Below are positions 1-7,012 of a DNA stretch of 7,131 nucleotides, piece after piece; the first letter of the stretch is position 1; each line of letters begins with the position of its first letter. The notes under the pieces are model-generated. The model saw nothing but the letters and a program-made list of their open reading frames with translations. It was not told the origin of the DNA and made no database searches. This DNA is from Methanobrevibacter sp. GTDB taxonomy: Archaea > Methanobacteriota > Methanobacteria > Methanobacteriales > Methanobacteriaceae. Both the position numbers and the translations under genes were made by a program. The stretch is taken from contig JAITOM010000317.1 of NCBI GenBank assembly GCA_031289975.1, positions 1 through 7,131 on the forward strand. The letters are read 5' to 3'.

Positions 1-3000
1 TTATATTCGTTCAATGATTTAACATTAATCTCTGATTTTTGAATTGTTTCAATAGCATTAAGAGCTGCTTTAGCTCCTGCTAATGTTGTTACATAAGGTA
101 ATCCAATTTCAATAGCTAAACGTCTCATTTTATAACCATCTGAAGCAGATAATTTACCTGATGGGGTGTTAATAATTAAATCTACCTCTTTATTAAGTAT
201 TGAATCACTGATATTTGGTGACTCATCACTTATTTTACTCACTTCTTCAATTTCAATCTTACTGTTACTATTATTTTTTATAGATTTAGCAGTGCCATGT
301 GTAGCTATTAATTTAAATCCAAGTGATGATGCTTTTTCAACTATTTCTTGAACTTTTAATCTGTCCTGTTTTTTAACACTTATAAATATTGTGCCTTCTT
401 TTGGTAAATCCATGTTAGCAGAAAGTTGGGATTTATAGTATGCCAAACCAAAATTTTCATCAATCCCCATTGCTTCTCCAGTAGATTTCATTTCAGGTCC
501 AAGTATAATATCTACTTCTGGAATTTTCAAAAATGGGAAAACCGATTCTTTAACAGCTACATGTTTAATTTCAATCTCATCTATCAATCCAAGATCTTTT
601 AATTTTTTACCAATTATGAGCTTAGATGCAATTTTTGCAAGTGGAATTCCAATAGCTTTACTAACAAATGGAACTGTTCTACTTGCTCGTGGATTAGCTT
701 CAATTATATAAACTTTTTCCTCATCAAGTTTAACTGCATACTGAATATTCATAAGTCCAACAACTTCAAGTTCAATAGCTAATTTACGAGAATAAGATCT
801 TATAACATCTAAAATATCTTTTGGAATTGATTGTGGAGGTATAACACATGCAGAATCACCAGAATGTATTCCTGCTTCTTCTATATGTTCCATTATTCCT
901 CCAATGAATACATCTTCCTTATCAGATAAAATATCTACATCCACTTCAATGGCATCTTCTAAAAATTTATCAACCAATATTGGATGCTCTGGAGAAACTC
1001 TTGCTGCTTCTTCAACATATTCTTTTAATTCATAATCATCATAAACAATTTCCATTGCTCTTCCACCAATAACATAAGATGGTCTAACAAGAACAGGAAA
1101 CCCTATTTTTTTAGCTATTTCTCTTGCATCAGGAAAAGAATGGGCTAATCCATAGGGTGCTTGAGGAATGTTTAAGTTGTTTAAAACTTCACTAAATTTT
1201 TCCCTATTTTCACTACTGTCAATACTCTCATAATTTGTTCCAAGAATTTTGATTCCTGCATTTGCAAGTGGAACAGCTAAATTAATGGAGGTTTGTCCAC
1301 CAAACTGAACAATAACTCCTTCTGGTTTTTCTTTATTGATTATTTCAATTACATCTTCGAATGTTAATGATTCAAAATAAAGTTTATCTGAGATATCGTA
1401 ATCCGTACTTACAGTTTCAGGATTGTTATTAATAATAATAGTTTCAATTCCCTCTTCTTTTAAAGCAAGACTTGAATGAACACAACAATAATCAAATTCA
1501 ATTCCTTGCCCTATTCTTATTGGTCCTGCACCAATAATAATTATTTTCCGTTTGTTCGATGAGTTAACTTCATTTCCTTTATCATAACTACTGTAGTAAT
1601 AAGGAGTTTTTGCTTCAAATTCAGCTGCACAGGTATCAACCATTTTAAACGAAGGTTTTATTGAATTACCCATTCTTAACTCATTAATATCTAATTTAAG
1701 AAGTTTTTCAAGAGTGCTATCCGAGAACCCCATTGATTTAGCTTTTTTTAAAGCTTTTAATAATGAGTCTTTATTATCTAAATTAGAAACCAATTCATCT
1801 TCAAAATCCACAATATTTTTAATCTTATTTAAAAAGAAGATATCAATATTACAAAGTTTAAATAAATCATTAACGTTCATCCCTGTTTTTAATGCAGTGT
1901 ATATCTGAAAAATCCTTTCGTCAGTTGGGTTTATTAAATCATCACGACTAAAATCAAGTTCTTCAAATCCATTAAGACCAATATCTAAAGATCTAACAGC
2001 TTTATGCAATGCTTCTTCTATAGTTCTTCCAATAGCCATTACTTCACCAGTAGATTTCATTTGAATCCCAATTTTCCTGTTTGTACCTTTAAATTTATCA
2101 AAAGACCATCTTGGTATTTTAACTACAACATAATCTAAGCTTGGTTCAAATGAAGCGGGTGTTTCCTTAGTAATATCATTTTGAATTTCATCTAAAGTCA
2201 TTCCAATAGCTATTTTAGAGGATATTTTAGCAATAGGATAACCAGTAGCTTTTGAAGCAAGAGCACTACTTCTACTTACGCGAGGATTTACTTCAATAAC
2301 TTTATATTCTCCTGTTCGTGGATTAACAGCGAATTGAATGTTACAACCACCTTCAATATTAAGCGCCCTTATTATTTTAATGGATGCATCCCGTAATCTT
2401 TGAGAATCAATATCATTTAAATTTTGAGCAGGAGCCACAACAATACTTTCACCTGTATGAATACCCATAGGATCTAAGTTCTCCATATTACATACAATAA
2501 TGCAAGTATCGTTTTTATCTCTCATAACTTCATATTCAAACTCTTTCCAACCTAAAACAGACTCATCAATAAGAACTTGATTTATAAAACTCATATCCAA
2601 ACCATGAGTAACTATTTCAACTAATTGGGATCTATTATTTGCTACTCCACCACCAGTACCACCAAGTGTAAATGCAGGTCTAACGATTACAGGGTAACCA
2701 ATTTTTTCCACAGCTTTCAATGCATCATCAATAGATTCAACAGCCTCACATTTAGGAATTGGTTCATTAAGCTCATCCATGAATTTTCCAAACAAATTCC
2801 TATCTTCTACATTTGCAATTGTCTCAACAGATGAACCAATTACTTTAATTTCATCTAAAACCCCCATTTCATCAAGACCTGTAGCTATATTTAATCCTGT
2901 TTGCCCCCCCATAGTTGGAAGAATGGCATCAACCTTTTCTTTTTCAATTATTTTAGCAAGAACTTTAGGATTCAATGGTTCAACATAAACAGTATCAGCC

Positions 3001-3179
3001 ATGTCAATATCAGTCTGAATAGTTGCAGGATTACTGTTGACTAATACTGTTTCAATACCTTCTTCTTTAATAGACTTACAAGCCTGTGAACCAGAATAGT
3101 CAAATTCTGCAGCTTGACCTATTTGAATAGGTCCAGACCCAATAATAAGAACTTTTTTAATATCTTTATCAATAGGCAT
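1..3179 (-). CDS. carB: Carbamoyl-phosphate synthetase large subunit, 3' end beyond the window
   Basis: This is the large, ammonia-channelling subunit that makes carbamoyl phosphate from bicarbonate, ATP and glutamine-derived ammonia for pyrimidine and arginine synthesis in the cytoplasm. One uninterrupted frame gives 1059 residues from ATG 3179 to base 3; two bases (AA) of the next codon remain. The family is about 1060-1075 residues, so only the last few are likely missing. The two homologous halves are both visible. The first has GSGPIQIGQ near residue 14, PTMGGQT, ATP-grasp [12 protein letters not shown] starting at R167, GIHTGES and [11 protein letters not shown] near 298. The second has [10 protein letters not shown] near 551, VQFGGQT near 625, [11 protein letters not shown] starting at R699, GIHSGDS and [12 protein letters not shown] starting at E827. 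A C-terminal MGS-type regulatory domain runs from about 923 to the end. The gene is a single fused frame, unlike the split carB of some methanogens such as Methanocaldococcus. No carA lies just upstream. The start is supported by GAGG seven bases ahead. Confidence 0.97.
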   Translation of the reverse strand, partial: MPIDKDIKKVLIIGSGPIQIGQAAEFDYSGSQACKSIKEEGIETVLVNSNPATIQTDIDMADTVYVEPLNPKVLAKIIEKEKVDAILPTMGGQTGLNIATGLDEMGVLDEIKVIGSSVETIANVEDRNLFGKFMDELNEPIPKCEAVESIDDALKAVEKIGYPVIVRPAFTLGGTGGGVANNRSQLVEIVTHGLDMSFINQVLIDESVLGWKEFEYEVMRDKNDTCIIVCNMENLDPMGIHTGESIVVAPAQNLNDIDSQRLRDASIKIIRALNIEGGCNIQFAVNPRTGEYKVIEVNPRVSRSSALASKATGYPIAKISSKIAIGMTLDEIQNDITKETPASFEPSLDYVVVKIPRWSFDKFKGTNRKIGIQMKSTGEVMAIGRTIEEALHKAVRSLDIGLNGFEELDFSRDDLINPTDERIFQIYTALKTGMNVNDLFKLCNIDIFFLNKIKNIVDFEDELVSNLDNKDSLLKALKKAKSMGFSDSTLEKLLKLDINELRMGNSIKPSFKMVDTCAAEFEAKTPYYYSSYDKGNEVNSSNKRKIIIIGAGPIRIGQGIEFDYCCVHSSLALKEEGIETIIINNNPETVSTDYDISDKLYFESLTFEDVIEIINKEKPEGVIVQFGGQTSINLAVPLANAGIKILGTNYESIDSSENREKFSEVLNNLNIPQAPYGLAHSFPDAREIAKKIGFPVLVRPSYVIGGRAMEIVYDDYELKEYVEEAARVSPEHPILVDKFLEDAIEVDVDILSDKEDVFIGGIMEHIEEAGIHSGDSACVIPPQSIPKDILDVIRSYSRKLAIELEVVGLMNIQYAVKLDEEKVYIIEANPRASRTVPFVSKAIGIPLAKIASKLIIGKKLKDLGLIDEIEIKHVAVKESVFPFLKIPEVDIILGPEMKSTGEAMGIDENFGLAYYKSQLSANMDLPKEGTIFISVKKQDRLKVQEIVEKASSLGFKLIATHGTAKSIKNNSNSKIEIEEVSKISDESPNISDSILNKEVDLIINTPSGKLSASDGYKMRRLAIEIGLPYVTTLAGAKAALNAIETIQKSEINVKSLNEY

Positions 3180-3186
3180 CAATTTT

Positions 3187-3190
3187 CCTC
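3187..3190 (-). promoter_or_regulatory. Ribosome binding site of carB
   Basis: Read on the minus strand, GAGG lies seven bases before the carB ATG. It matches part of the archaeal GGAGGTGAT consensus and fixes the start at 3179. No convincing TATA box can be singled out in the AT-rich leader. Confidence 0.6.
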
Positions 3191-3302
3191 TATGAATTAT
3201 TTAATTGATTTAAACTAATTTTTAAATAATATTCATTACAGTATGAAATCTTAAGTTTTTGCAAAAATCATCACTTCTAATTTTTCTTAAATCAATTTAA
3301 AT

Positions 3303-3564
3303 TATAGTGGTTTTGATAAAGTTCTTAATAAATAAACTTTTTTAAAAATAAATATTATTAAAAAATAGCAAAAATTAGAAATTTTTTGACTTATAAAATC
3401 ATAGATTTTATAAATATTAATTTAAACTTATTTATATTAATCAAAATATATTTATATTATTTAAAATTTAAAATTATAGATTTTTATAAAGTGATATTTA
3501 AAATTGAATAAATTAATAAAAAAATTATATTTTAAAATTTAAGAACTTTTCAATAATCGCTATA
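3303..3564 (+). mobile_element. MITE-like repeat, copy A
   Basis: This is a 262-bp non-coding repeat whose left end begins TATAGTGGTTTTGATAAAG. Its right end, read on the opposite strand, begins TATAGCGATTATTG and then AAAGTTCTTA. The two 25-base ends match at 19 positions, and the inner ten (AAAGTTCTTA) are identical. The same sequence recurs in the same orientation at 4276 and 7013. Shared internal blocks include TTTATATTATTTAAAATTT and GATTTTTATAAAGT. TCAAT lies a few bases outside several ends, so the true terminus may be slightly further out. It encodes no protein, so movement would need a transposase elsewhere. No target-site duplication could be identified with confidence. The family name is unknown to me. 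Confidence 0.75.
3391..3413. repeat. Perfect 10-bp hairpin inside repeat copy A
   Basis: TTATAAAATC at 3391-3400 and GATTTTATAA at 3404-3413 are perfect reverse complements separated by ATA. The aligned part of copy B lacks this segment, so it is specific to copy A. Being nearly all A/T, the stem would be weak. Confidence 0.55.
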
Positions 3565-3664
3565 TATTGATCTTATTTTACATGCTTGATATTATTTACA
3601 GGGTTTAATATTATATTACTTGAATTTACAATCATTAATTGATAAATAAACATTTATACTGATA

Positions 3665-4096
3665 TTATTTAAACACAACGCCTTTACTTAAAACATAATT
3701 TAAAACAACTACAATAATTTGTGTAATTATTTTTGCAATACTTAAACCTAAAATAAAGATATTAAAATTTAAAATACTGATTAATAGATACATTATCCCC
3801 TGATCGACAACTCCAGAAAAGACTCTTCCCCCCATAAAAAGAAAAAATTCAATATGGATTGAATTATTTTTACTTTCAAATACCCAAATTTTATTTGTAA
3901 TATATGCAAATATCACTGAAATAATCCATGCGATTATATTTGGTATTAGCCAAGGAATATGAAAGAAATCAGGAATATGAAAGAAATCAGTGAAAATTGT
4001 ATAAGAGACAATATTAACAACAGTTGTTAAAACACCAAAGACCAAATATAAAATAATTTCTTTATTTTTTAATAAAGATAACATCTTCTCTATCAT
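3665..4096 (-). CDS. GtrA-family four-helix membrane protein
   Basis: This 143-residue protein has four predicted membrane helices, at about residues 15-36, 49-70, 83-109 and 113-135. GtrA-family marks are present: FGVLTTVVN near the first helix, TNKIWVFES after the second, a conserved arginine in GGRVFSG at 91, and the C-terminal NYVLSKGVVFK. Family members are thought to help move or present polyprenyl-linked sugars for glycosylation of cell-surface polymers, usually beside a glycosyltransferase. No such partner is present here, so the substrate is unknown. ATG 4096 is favoured because AGGATGA lies just ahead of it; a second ATG at 4084 would lose only four residues. The loop between helices 1 and 2 carries a duplicated DFFHIP hexapeptide (37-42 and 43-48), caused by an 18-bp tandem repeat. 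The gene is flanked on both sides by copies of the same MITE-like repeat. Confidence 0.88.
   Translation of the reverse strand: MIEKMLSLLKNKEIILYLVFGVLTTVVNIVSYTIFTDFFHIPDFFHIPWLIPNIIAWIISVIFAYITNKIWVFESKNNSIHIEFFLFMGGRVFSGVVDQGIMYLLISILNFNIFILGLSIAKIITQIIVVVLNYVLSKGVVFK
3953..3988. repeat. 18-bp perfect tandem duplication within gtrA-family gene
   Basis: AGGAATATGAAAGAAATC occurs at 3953-3970 and again at 3971-3988 with no mismatch. It is in frame and adds one extra DFFHIP unit to the extracytoplasmic or cytoplasmic loop after the first membrane helix. Perfect identity at third codon positions suggests a recent slippage event. Confidence 0.95.
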
Positions 4097-4100
4097 AATT

Positions 4101-4107
4101 TCATCCT
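4101..4107 (-). promoter_or_regulatory. Ribosome binding site of the GtrA-family gene
   Basis: AGGATGA on the minus strand ends four bases before ATG 4096. It is a partial match to the GGAGGTGA consensus and supports the upstream rather than the internal ATG. Confidence 0.5.
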
Positions 4108-4192
4108 ATCAATACAGTTATAAATATTAGAGAATTTCTATAAACTCTTAATTTTAAAAATTTTTTATTTACAATCTATAAAAACGAAGTTT

Positions 4193-4225
4193 ATCTTCAT
4201 TCTTTAAAATTGAAGATTTTAAAGA
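4193..4225. repeat. Two overlapping, mutually exclusive inverted repeats
   Basis: TCTTTAAAAT (4201-4210) and ATTTTAAAGA (4216-4225) form a perfect 10-bp stem with a 5-base loop. ATCTTCA (4193-4199) pairs perfectly with TGAAGAT (4211-4217), which uses the loop and part of the stem of the first hairpin. The two folds cannot coexist. They lie about 100-130 bases before the GtrA-family start on its strand. Confidence 0.6.
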
Positions 4226-4275
4226 GTTAAAAAAAATTTTTTAATTTTTTTTTTATTAAAATTTTTTATTTCAAT

Positions 4276-4532
4276 TATAATGGTTTTGATAAAGTTCTCA
4301 GTAAATAACTTTCTTTAAAATTAAATATTATTAAAAGATATTAATTTAACATTTTAGTTATATTAATTAATATATATTTATATTATTATAAAATTAAAAT
4401 TTAAAATTGTTTTAAAATTTAAAATCGTAGATTTTTATAAAGTAATATTTTTATAAAGTAATATTTGAAATTAAATAATTTAATAAAAAAATTTTTCATC
4501 CAAAATTCAAGAACTTTTCCAAAATGACTATA
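4276..4532 (+). mobile_element. MITE-like repeat, copy B
   Basis: This is a second full copy (257 bp) of the repeat at 3303-3564, in the same orientation. The left end is TATAATGGTTTTGATAAAG. The right end, on the other strand, is TATAGTCATTTTGGAAAAG, so the terminal inverted repeats share TATA, TTTTG and AAAGTTCT. Compared with copy A it lacks the segment holding the 3391-3413 hairpin and has two local duplications: a 16-bp tandem unit, and a doubled TTTAAAATTTAAAAT block. It has no coding capacity and lies between lysA and the GtrA-family gene. Confidence 0.75.
4431..4462. repeat. 16-bp perfect tandem duplication in repeat copy B
   Basis: ATTTTTATAAAGTAAT occurs at 4431-4446 and 4447-4462 without mismatch. 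Copy A has a single unit with one base different, so the duplication arose after the copies separated. Confidence 0.9.
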
Positions 4533-4687
4533 TGAACTGAAATTAAAATTATTATTTTTAAAAAATATATTTTTAAAAAATAAATATAATAAGCTATTTA
4601 ATTATAAATTAATAAAACATATTGGATAATTTTAAAAAATTAGAATATTTTAATAAAAATTAAAAAATTTTTAAATTGTAAAAAATG
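4533..4687. other. AT-rich spacer between two elements
   Basis: This is almost pure A/T sequence without a gene. It includes a near-perfect 15-bp tandem repeat, ATTTTTAAAAAATAT, at 4554-4582. I see no function in it. Confidence 0.5.
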
Positions 4688-4871
4688 GAGCTGTGAAAAT
4701 CCAACTGATAAATTATTTTTCCAACTTTTTATTCAAATGTAGGCATTAAGTAAAAGTCCCTTTTTAATATCGTGTTGATCTTATAAAGTCCTTAAAATGC
4801 TTTAAAAAATTAAGTATTATAAATATCAAATAAAGTATTATAGCTTCATCAGTTGAATTTTTCACAGCATC
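4688..4871. mobile_element. Small inverted-repeat element of a second family, after lysA
   Basis: The stretch is bounded by inverted repeats of about 26 bases: 4688-4712 (GAGCTGTGAAAATCCAACTG and on) and the reverse complement of 4845-4871 (GATGCTGTGAAAAATTCAAC and on). They match at about 23 of 27 aligned positions with two one-base gaps. The 132-bp interior has no credible frame. It holds direct repeats of AAGTATTATA (4812-4821 and 4833-4842). Size, ends and location point to a non-autonomous transposable element or the decayed ends of an insertion sequence. The ends differ from those of the 260-bp repeat and of the element at 6257. As the right edge is 37 bp past the lysA stop, it may form the 3' end of the lysA transcript. 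A long-stem terminator or RNA is an alternative. Confidence 0.55.
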
Positions 4872-4877
4872 AAAAAA
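4872..4877 (-). terminator. Possible U-tract terminator of lysA
   Basis: Read on the minus strand, TTTTTT follows the lysA stop by about 32 bases. Archaeal RNA polymerase often stops at such T-runs. In DNA this AT-rich the match is weak evidence. Confidence 0.25.
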
Positions 4878-4908
4878 TTTGGTTCTAAATTATGATTCTT
4901 AAAATCCA

Positions 4909-6195
4909 CTATTTTTCTAATCTTTTAGGAACTATTTGTTTATTAAATAAATCTTTATAAGATTCTCTCTCTCTTATTATTTCAACTTCTCCATTATTTA
5001 TTAATAGCTCAGAGGGTCTTGGTCTTGAATTATATTGTGAAGCCATTGAAAAAGAATAAGCTCCTGCATTTAAAATAGCTAAAAGATCTCCCTCTTCAAT
5101 TTTAGGGAGGATTCTATCTCTTGCAAAAAGGTCTCCTGATTCACAAACATTGCCTGCAACATCCACTTTTTCAACTTCTTCTTCATTGACCTTATTTGCA
5201 ACTACAATATGATGATATGAATCATACATTGCAGGTCTAAGAAGTGTATTAAAACCAGCATCAACACCGATAAACTTGCGATAGCTATTTTTAATTGTAT
5301 TAACTCTTGTAAGTAAAACTGAAGCATCACCAACAAGATATCTTCCAGGTTCAATATAGAGATATGGGGTTCCTAAACCATATTCTTTTGTTTTATTCTT
5401 GAAAATAGCTGTTATTTCTTCTGCAAATTTATTAATATCAAGAATTTTTTCCTCTGGAGTGTATGGGATTCCAAGCCCTCCACCAAGATCTAAAAATTCA
5501 AAATCAATATCCACCTTTGATGCAACATCTCCAGCAATATCTAAAAGTGCATTGGTTGCTAATTTAAAAGGTTCAGGATCTAAAATACCTGATCCAATAT
5601 GGGAATGCATTCCGATAGGATTAAAACCTAAATCAACAGCTTTTTTATAAACATCAGCAGCTTCTTCCTCTTTTATACCAAACTTACTCATGATTCCCCC
5701 AGTTATACAGTGTTTATGATGTCCCGCTCCAACCATAGGATTTACTCTAAAAGATATTTTATAATTTTCAGGATCTACAATTTTAGATAATCTTTCAAGC
5801 TGAGATATAGAATCTAAATTAATTAAAACACCTTGCTTATCTATAAATTCCAATTCATTATCTTTAACATTGTTACCTGTAAATAATATTCTTTTTGGAT
5901 CAAATCCAGCTTTTAATGATGTGTAAACTTCTCCAGGTGATACAGCATCTATCGAAGATCCTTCCTCCTCAAGAATTCTCAAAACAGCTAAATTTGTATT
6001 TGCTTTACATGCATACAATACCCTAAACTTCTTATAGTATTTGGTAAATGCATTGAAAACTCTTTTATAATTATCCCTTATTCTTTCTTCATCAATTACA
6101 TACAGTGGAGTTCCATACTCCATTGCAATCTCATTAACATCAACATTAGCAATAGTCATATTTCCATTTTCATTTACTTTTAAGTTTAAATCCAT
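4909..6195 (-). CDS. lysA: Diaminopimelate decarboxylase
   Basis: This enzyme removes CO2 from meso-diaminopimelate to give L-lysine, the last step of lysine synthesis by the DAP route. It is a PLP enzyme of the alanine-racemase fold. Numbered from ATG 6195 the protein has 428 residues, normal for the family. Visible landmarks are YACKANTN with PLP lysine K64, HSHIGS at 197-202, the phosphate-binding glycine run DLGGGLG around 236-242, EPGR at 282-285, the catalytic-loop CESGD at 351-355, and [19 protein letters not shown] with Y380 near the C-terminus. The frame stays open to an ATG at 6225. That would add ten hydrophobic residues, has no ribosome binding site, and lies in a mobile-element end, so 6195 is preferred on the strength of GGTGAT four bases ahead. 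No other lysine gene adjoins it. A rearranged insertion element lies about 60 bp upstream. Confidence 0.96.
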   Translation of the reverse strand: MDLNLKVNENGNMTIANVDVNEIAMEYGTPLYVIDEERIRDNYKRVFNAFTKYYKKFRVLYACKANTNLAVLRILEEEGSSIDAVSPGEVYTSLKAGFDPKRILFTGNNVKDNELEFIDKQGVLINLDSISQLERLSKIVDPENYKISFRVNPMVGAGHHKHCITGGIMSKFGIKEEEAADVYKKAVDLGFNPIGMHSHIGSGILDPEPFKLATNALLDIAGDVASKVDIDFEFLDLGGGLGIPYTPEEKILDINKFAEEITAIFKNKTKEYGLGTPYLYIEPGRYLVGDASVLLTRVNTIKNSYRKFIGVDAGFNTLLRPAMYDSYHHIVVANKVNEEEVEKVDVAGNVCESGDLFARDRILPKIEEGDLLAILNAGAYSFSMASQYNSRPRPSELLINNGEVEIIRERESYKDLFNKQIVPKRLEK

Positions 6196-6199
6196 TATA

Positions 6200-6205
6200 A
6201 TCACC
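6200..6205 (-). promoter_or_regulatory. Ribosome binding site that fixes the lysA start
   Basis: GGTGAT on the minus strand, four bases before ATG 6195, is an exact piece of the archaeal GGAGGTGAT consensus. Nothing comparable precedes the upstream ATG at 6225, and this site would lie inside the longer frame. Confidence 0.8.
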
Positions 6206-6216
6206 ACTAATAATAG

Positions 6217-6256
6217 TATAGTCATTATTGAAAAGTTCTAATTTTAAAGTGATAAA
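6217..6256 (-). repeat. Solo end of the 260-bp repeat (copy D), upstream of lysA
   Basis: Read on the minus strand this stretch ends in AGAACTTTTCAATAATGACT then ATA. It matches the right ends of copies A (AGAACTTTTCAATAATCGCT) and B (AGAACTTTTCCAAAATGACT). Looser similarity to copy B continues through the A/T tract to the edge of the element at 6257. No internal or opposite end is recognisable. It lies 21 bp before the lysA ATG, so the lysA leader and perhaps its promoter are made of mobile-element sequence. Confidence 0.6.
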
Positions 6257-6300
6257 TTTTTTGGATGTGTCAAAAATCCCATGGTAATTTAAATTTTTCC
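6257..6300 (+). repeat. Left terminal inverted repeat of the 6257-6972 element
   Basis: The run starts with TTTTTTGG and includes CAAAAATCCCATGG. It pairs with 6929-6972 at 41 of 44 positions. The stop codon of the small minus-strand frame falls inside it. Confidence 0.85.
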
Positions 6301-6373
6301 ATAGTTTTCCTTGAATTTCTTTTTTTGAAGATTCAAATACATTTTACCCCCAGATAAATCTTTTTCCAGCCTC

Positions 6374-6411
6374 TTGGAAGTGTATGTCAAAAATCCCCAG
6401 ACAATTTCAAG
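6374..6411 (+). repeat. Internal degenerate copy of the element's left end
   Basis: TTGGAAGTGTATGTCAAAAA then TCCCCAGACAATTTCAAG parallels the left terminal repeat (TTGGATGTGTCAAAAATCCC and on) in the same orientation, with a small insertion and several changes. It marks either the original left end of the transposase-bearing element or a second element nested beside it. Confidence 0.6.
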
Positions 6412-6568
6412 TACAAATTTCAACATCGCCCATAGAAAATATATGTAGAAATGTAATATAATATTATATCTAAAATAAAAACAATTATCTCCAAATAGTA
6501 ATTTTGTTGTTGAACTATATAATACTAATGGTACTGAAAGAGTTGTTATCAAAAAGAACAAATTATAC

Positions 6569-6859
6569 TTGAGTAACTTTTTCACACCTGATTTTCATCA
6601 TAACATGAAAAAAATAGCTGGAAAAGAACTTAAATACATTTATGTCAATCCTGCACCTAAATGTGAGTATTGCGGATGTGCATTAAGTAAAAAGAATTTA
6701 GAAAAACAAAATCTTAATAAAAATCATTTAGTCCATGTTACAACTTATGTTTGTGATTATTGTAAAAAACTCAAAAAAACTCATTGTACAGTCTTGGATT
6801 TGTTCATAGATAAGTACAATACTTATACAAAAGATGTTAAGAGACTTGCTATTCAATAA
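6569..6859 (+). pseudogene. Truncated transposase N-terminus with zinc ribbon
   Basis: The frame gives 96 residues from TTG 6569, or 84 from ATG 6605; neither start has a clear ribosome binding site. A treble-clef or ribbon-like metal site is visible: CEYC at C32/C35 and CDYC at C62/C65, with extra C37, H72 and C73. The flanking NPAPKCEYCGC style is common at the N-terminus of archaeal transposases, ahead of the DDE domain. That domain is absent: a TAA follows RLAIQ. After this and a further stop, the same frame resumes and reads ...NKRKMEGKSRKI to a TAA at 6938-6940 in the right terminal repeat, which may be the original C-terminus after an internal deletion. The assignment rests on its place inside the inverted repeats and the zinc motif. 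A small standalone zinc-ribbon protein is a less likely alternative. Confidence 0.6.
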
Positions 6860-6928
6860 ATTATTTAAACTCATATGTCCTTAATAAACATAAGCTTGAT
6901 AAATAAGAGAAAAATGGAAGGAAAATCA

Positions 6929-6972
6929 CGAAAAATTTAAATTACCATGGGATTTTTTACACACCCAAAAAA
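6929..6972 (-). repeat. Right terminal inverted repeat of the 6257-6972 element
   Basis: This is the reverse complement of the left terminal repeat at 41 of 44 positions, including ATTTAAATTACCATGGGAT. It ends in CACACCCAAAAAA. Confidence 0.85.
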
Positions 6973-7012
6973 CAAATAATTTTACAAAACAATATAATTC
7001 TTAATATCAATG

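Larger units (their letters stand above)
3180..3664. other. AT-rich intergenic region between gtrA and carB
   Basis: This 485-bp stretch contains no credible gene. From the carB side it holds a leader of about 120 bp (3180-3302), in which the carB promoter must lie if carB is transcribed on its own. It then holds one full copy of the 260-bp inverted-repeat element (3303-3564) and a plain 100-bp AT-rich tail after the gtrA stop (3565-3664). I see no clear T-rich terminator after gtrA, so readthrough into the repeat and carB cannot be excluded. Confidence 0.7.
4097..4275 (-). other. Leader region of the GtrA-family gene
   Basis: This is non-coding sequence between the start of the GtrA-family gene and repeat copy B. 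Past the ribosome binding site it is mostly A/T with a long A/T homopolymer tract (about 4229-4260). A cluster of competing inverted repeats lies at 4193-4225. AACTCTT at 4143-4149 can also pair with AAGAGTT at 4222-4228. I recognise no known riboswitch and no distinct promoter element. Confidence 0.5.
6257..6972 (+). mobile_element. Rearranged non-autonomous insertion sequence with long terminal inverted repeats
   Basis: The 716-bp element is bounded by 44-bp inverted repeats that match at 41 positions, both containing ATCCCATGGTAATTTAAAT, with weaker similarity continuing inward for about 30 bp. Inside are a degenerate extra copy of the end (6374-6411), a plus-strand frame for the zinc-ribbon N-terminus of a probable transposase (6569-6859), and little else. 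No DDE catalytic region is present, so it cannot move unaided. The ends begin GGATGTGTCAAAAATCCC and GGGTGTGTAAAAAATCCC. I cannot assign a family. No clear target duplication is seen, partly because both edges are A/T tracts. The left edge abuts repeat copy D. Confidence 0.8.

Noticed and set aside
166..2988. Several plus-strand open frames of 60-70 residues across the carB region
   Set aside because: They lie opposite an intact, clearly homologous carB and have low-complexity sequence and no domain.
3180..3302. A definite TATA box for carB
   Set aside because: Several A/T runs fit loosely, none stands out above the background, and no transcript start is known.
3303..4532. CRISPR array suggested by recurring AT-rich blocks
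   Set aside because: The repeats are about 260 bp long, few, and separated by a gene. There is no short repeat-spacer periodicity.
5399..5650. An 83-residue plus-strand frame inside lysA
   Set aside because: It is antisense to the conserved lysA core and arises from its codon structure.
6289..6585. A 98-residue minus-strand open frame with a hydrophobic N-terminal half
   Set aside because: It runs through an AT-rich element interior, ends inside a terminal repeat, and has no family motif. Hydrophobicity is expected from T-rich codons. Only its last part may be transposase debris, which is covered in the chimeric-element finding.
6245..6985. Target-site duplication flanking the 6257-6972 element
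   Set aside because: ATAAATTTT on the left and ATAATTTT on the right are only loosely alike and lie in A/T tracts, so no duplication can be claimed.
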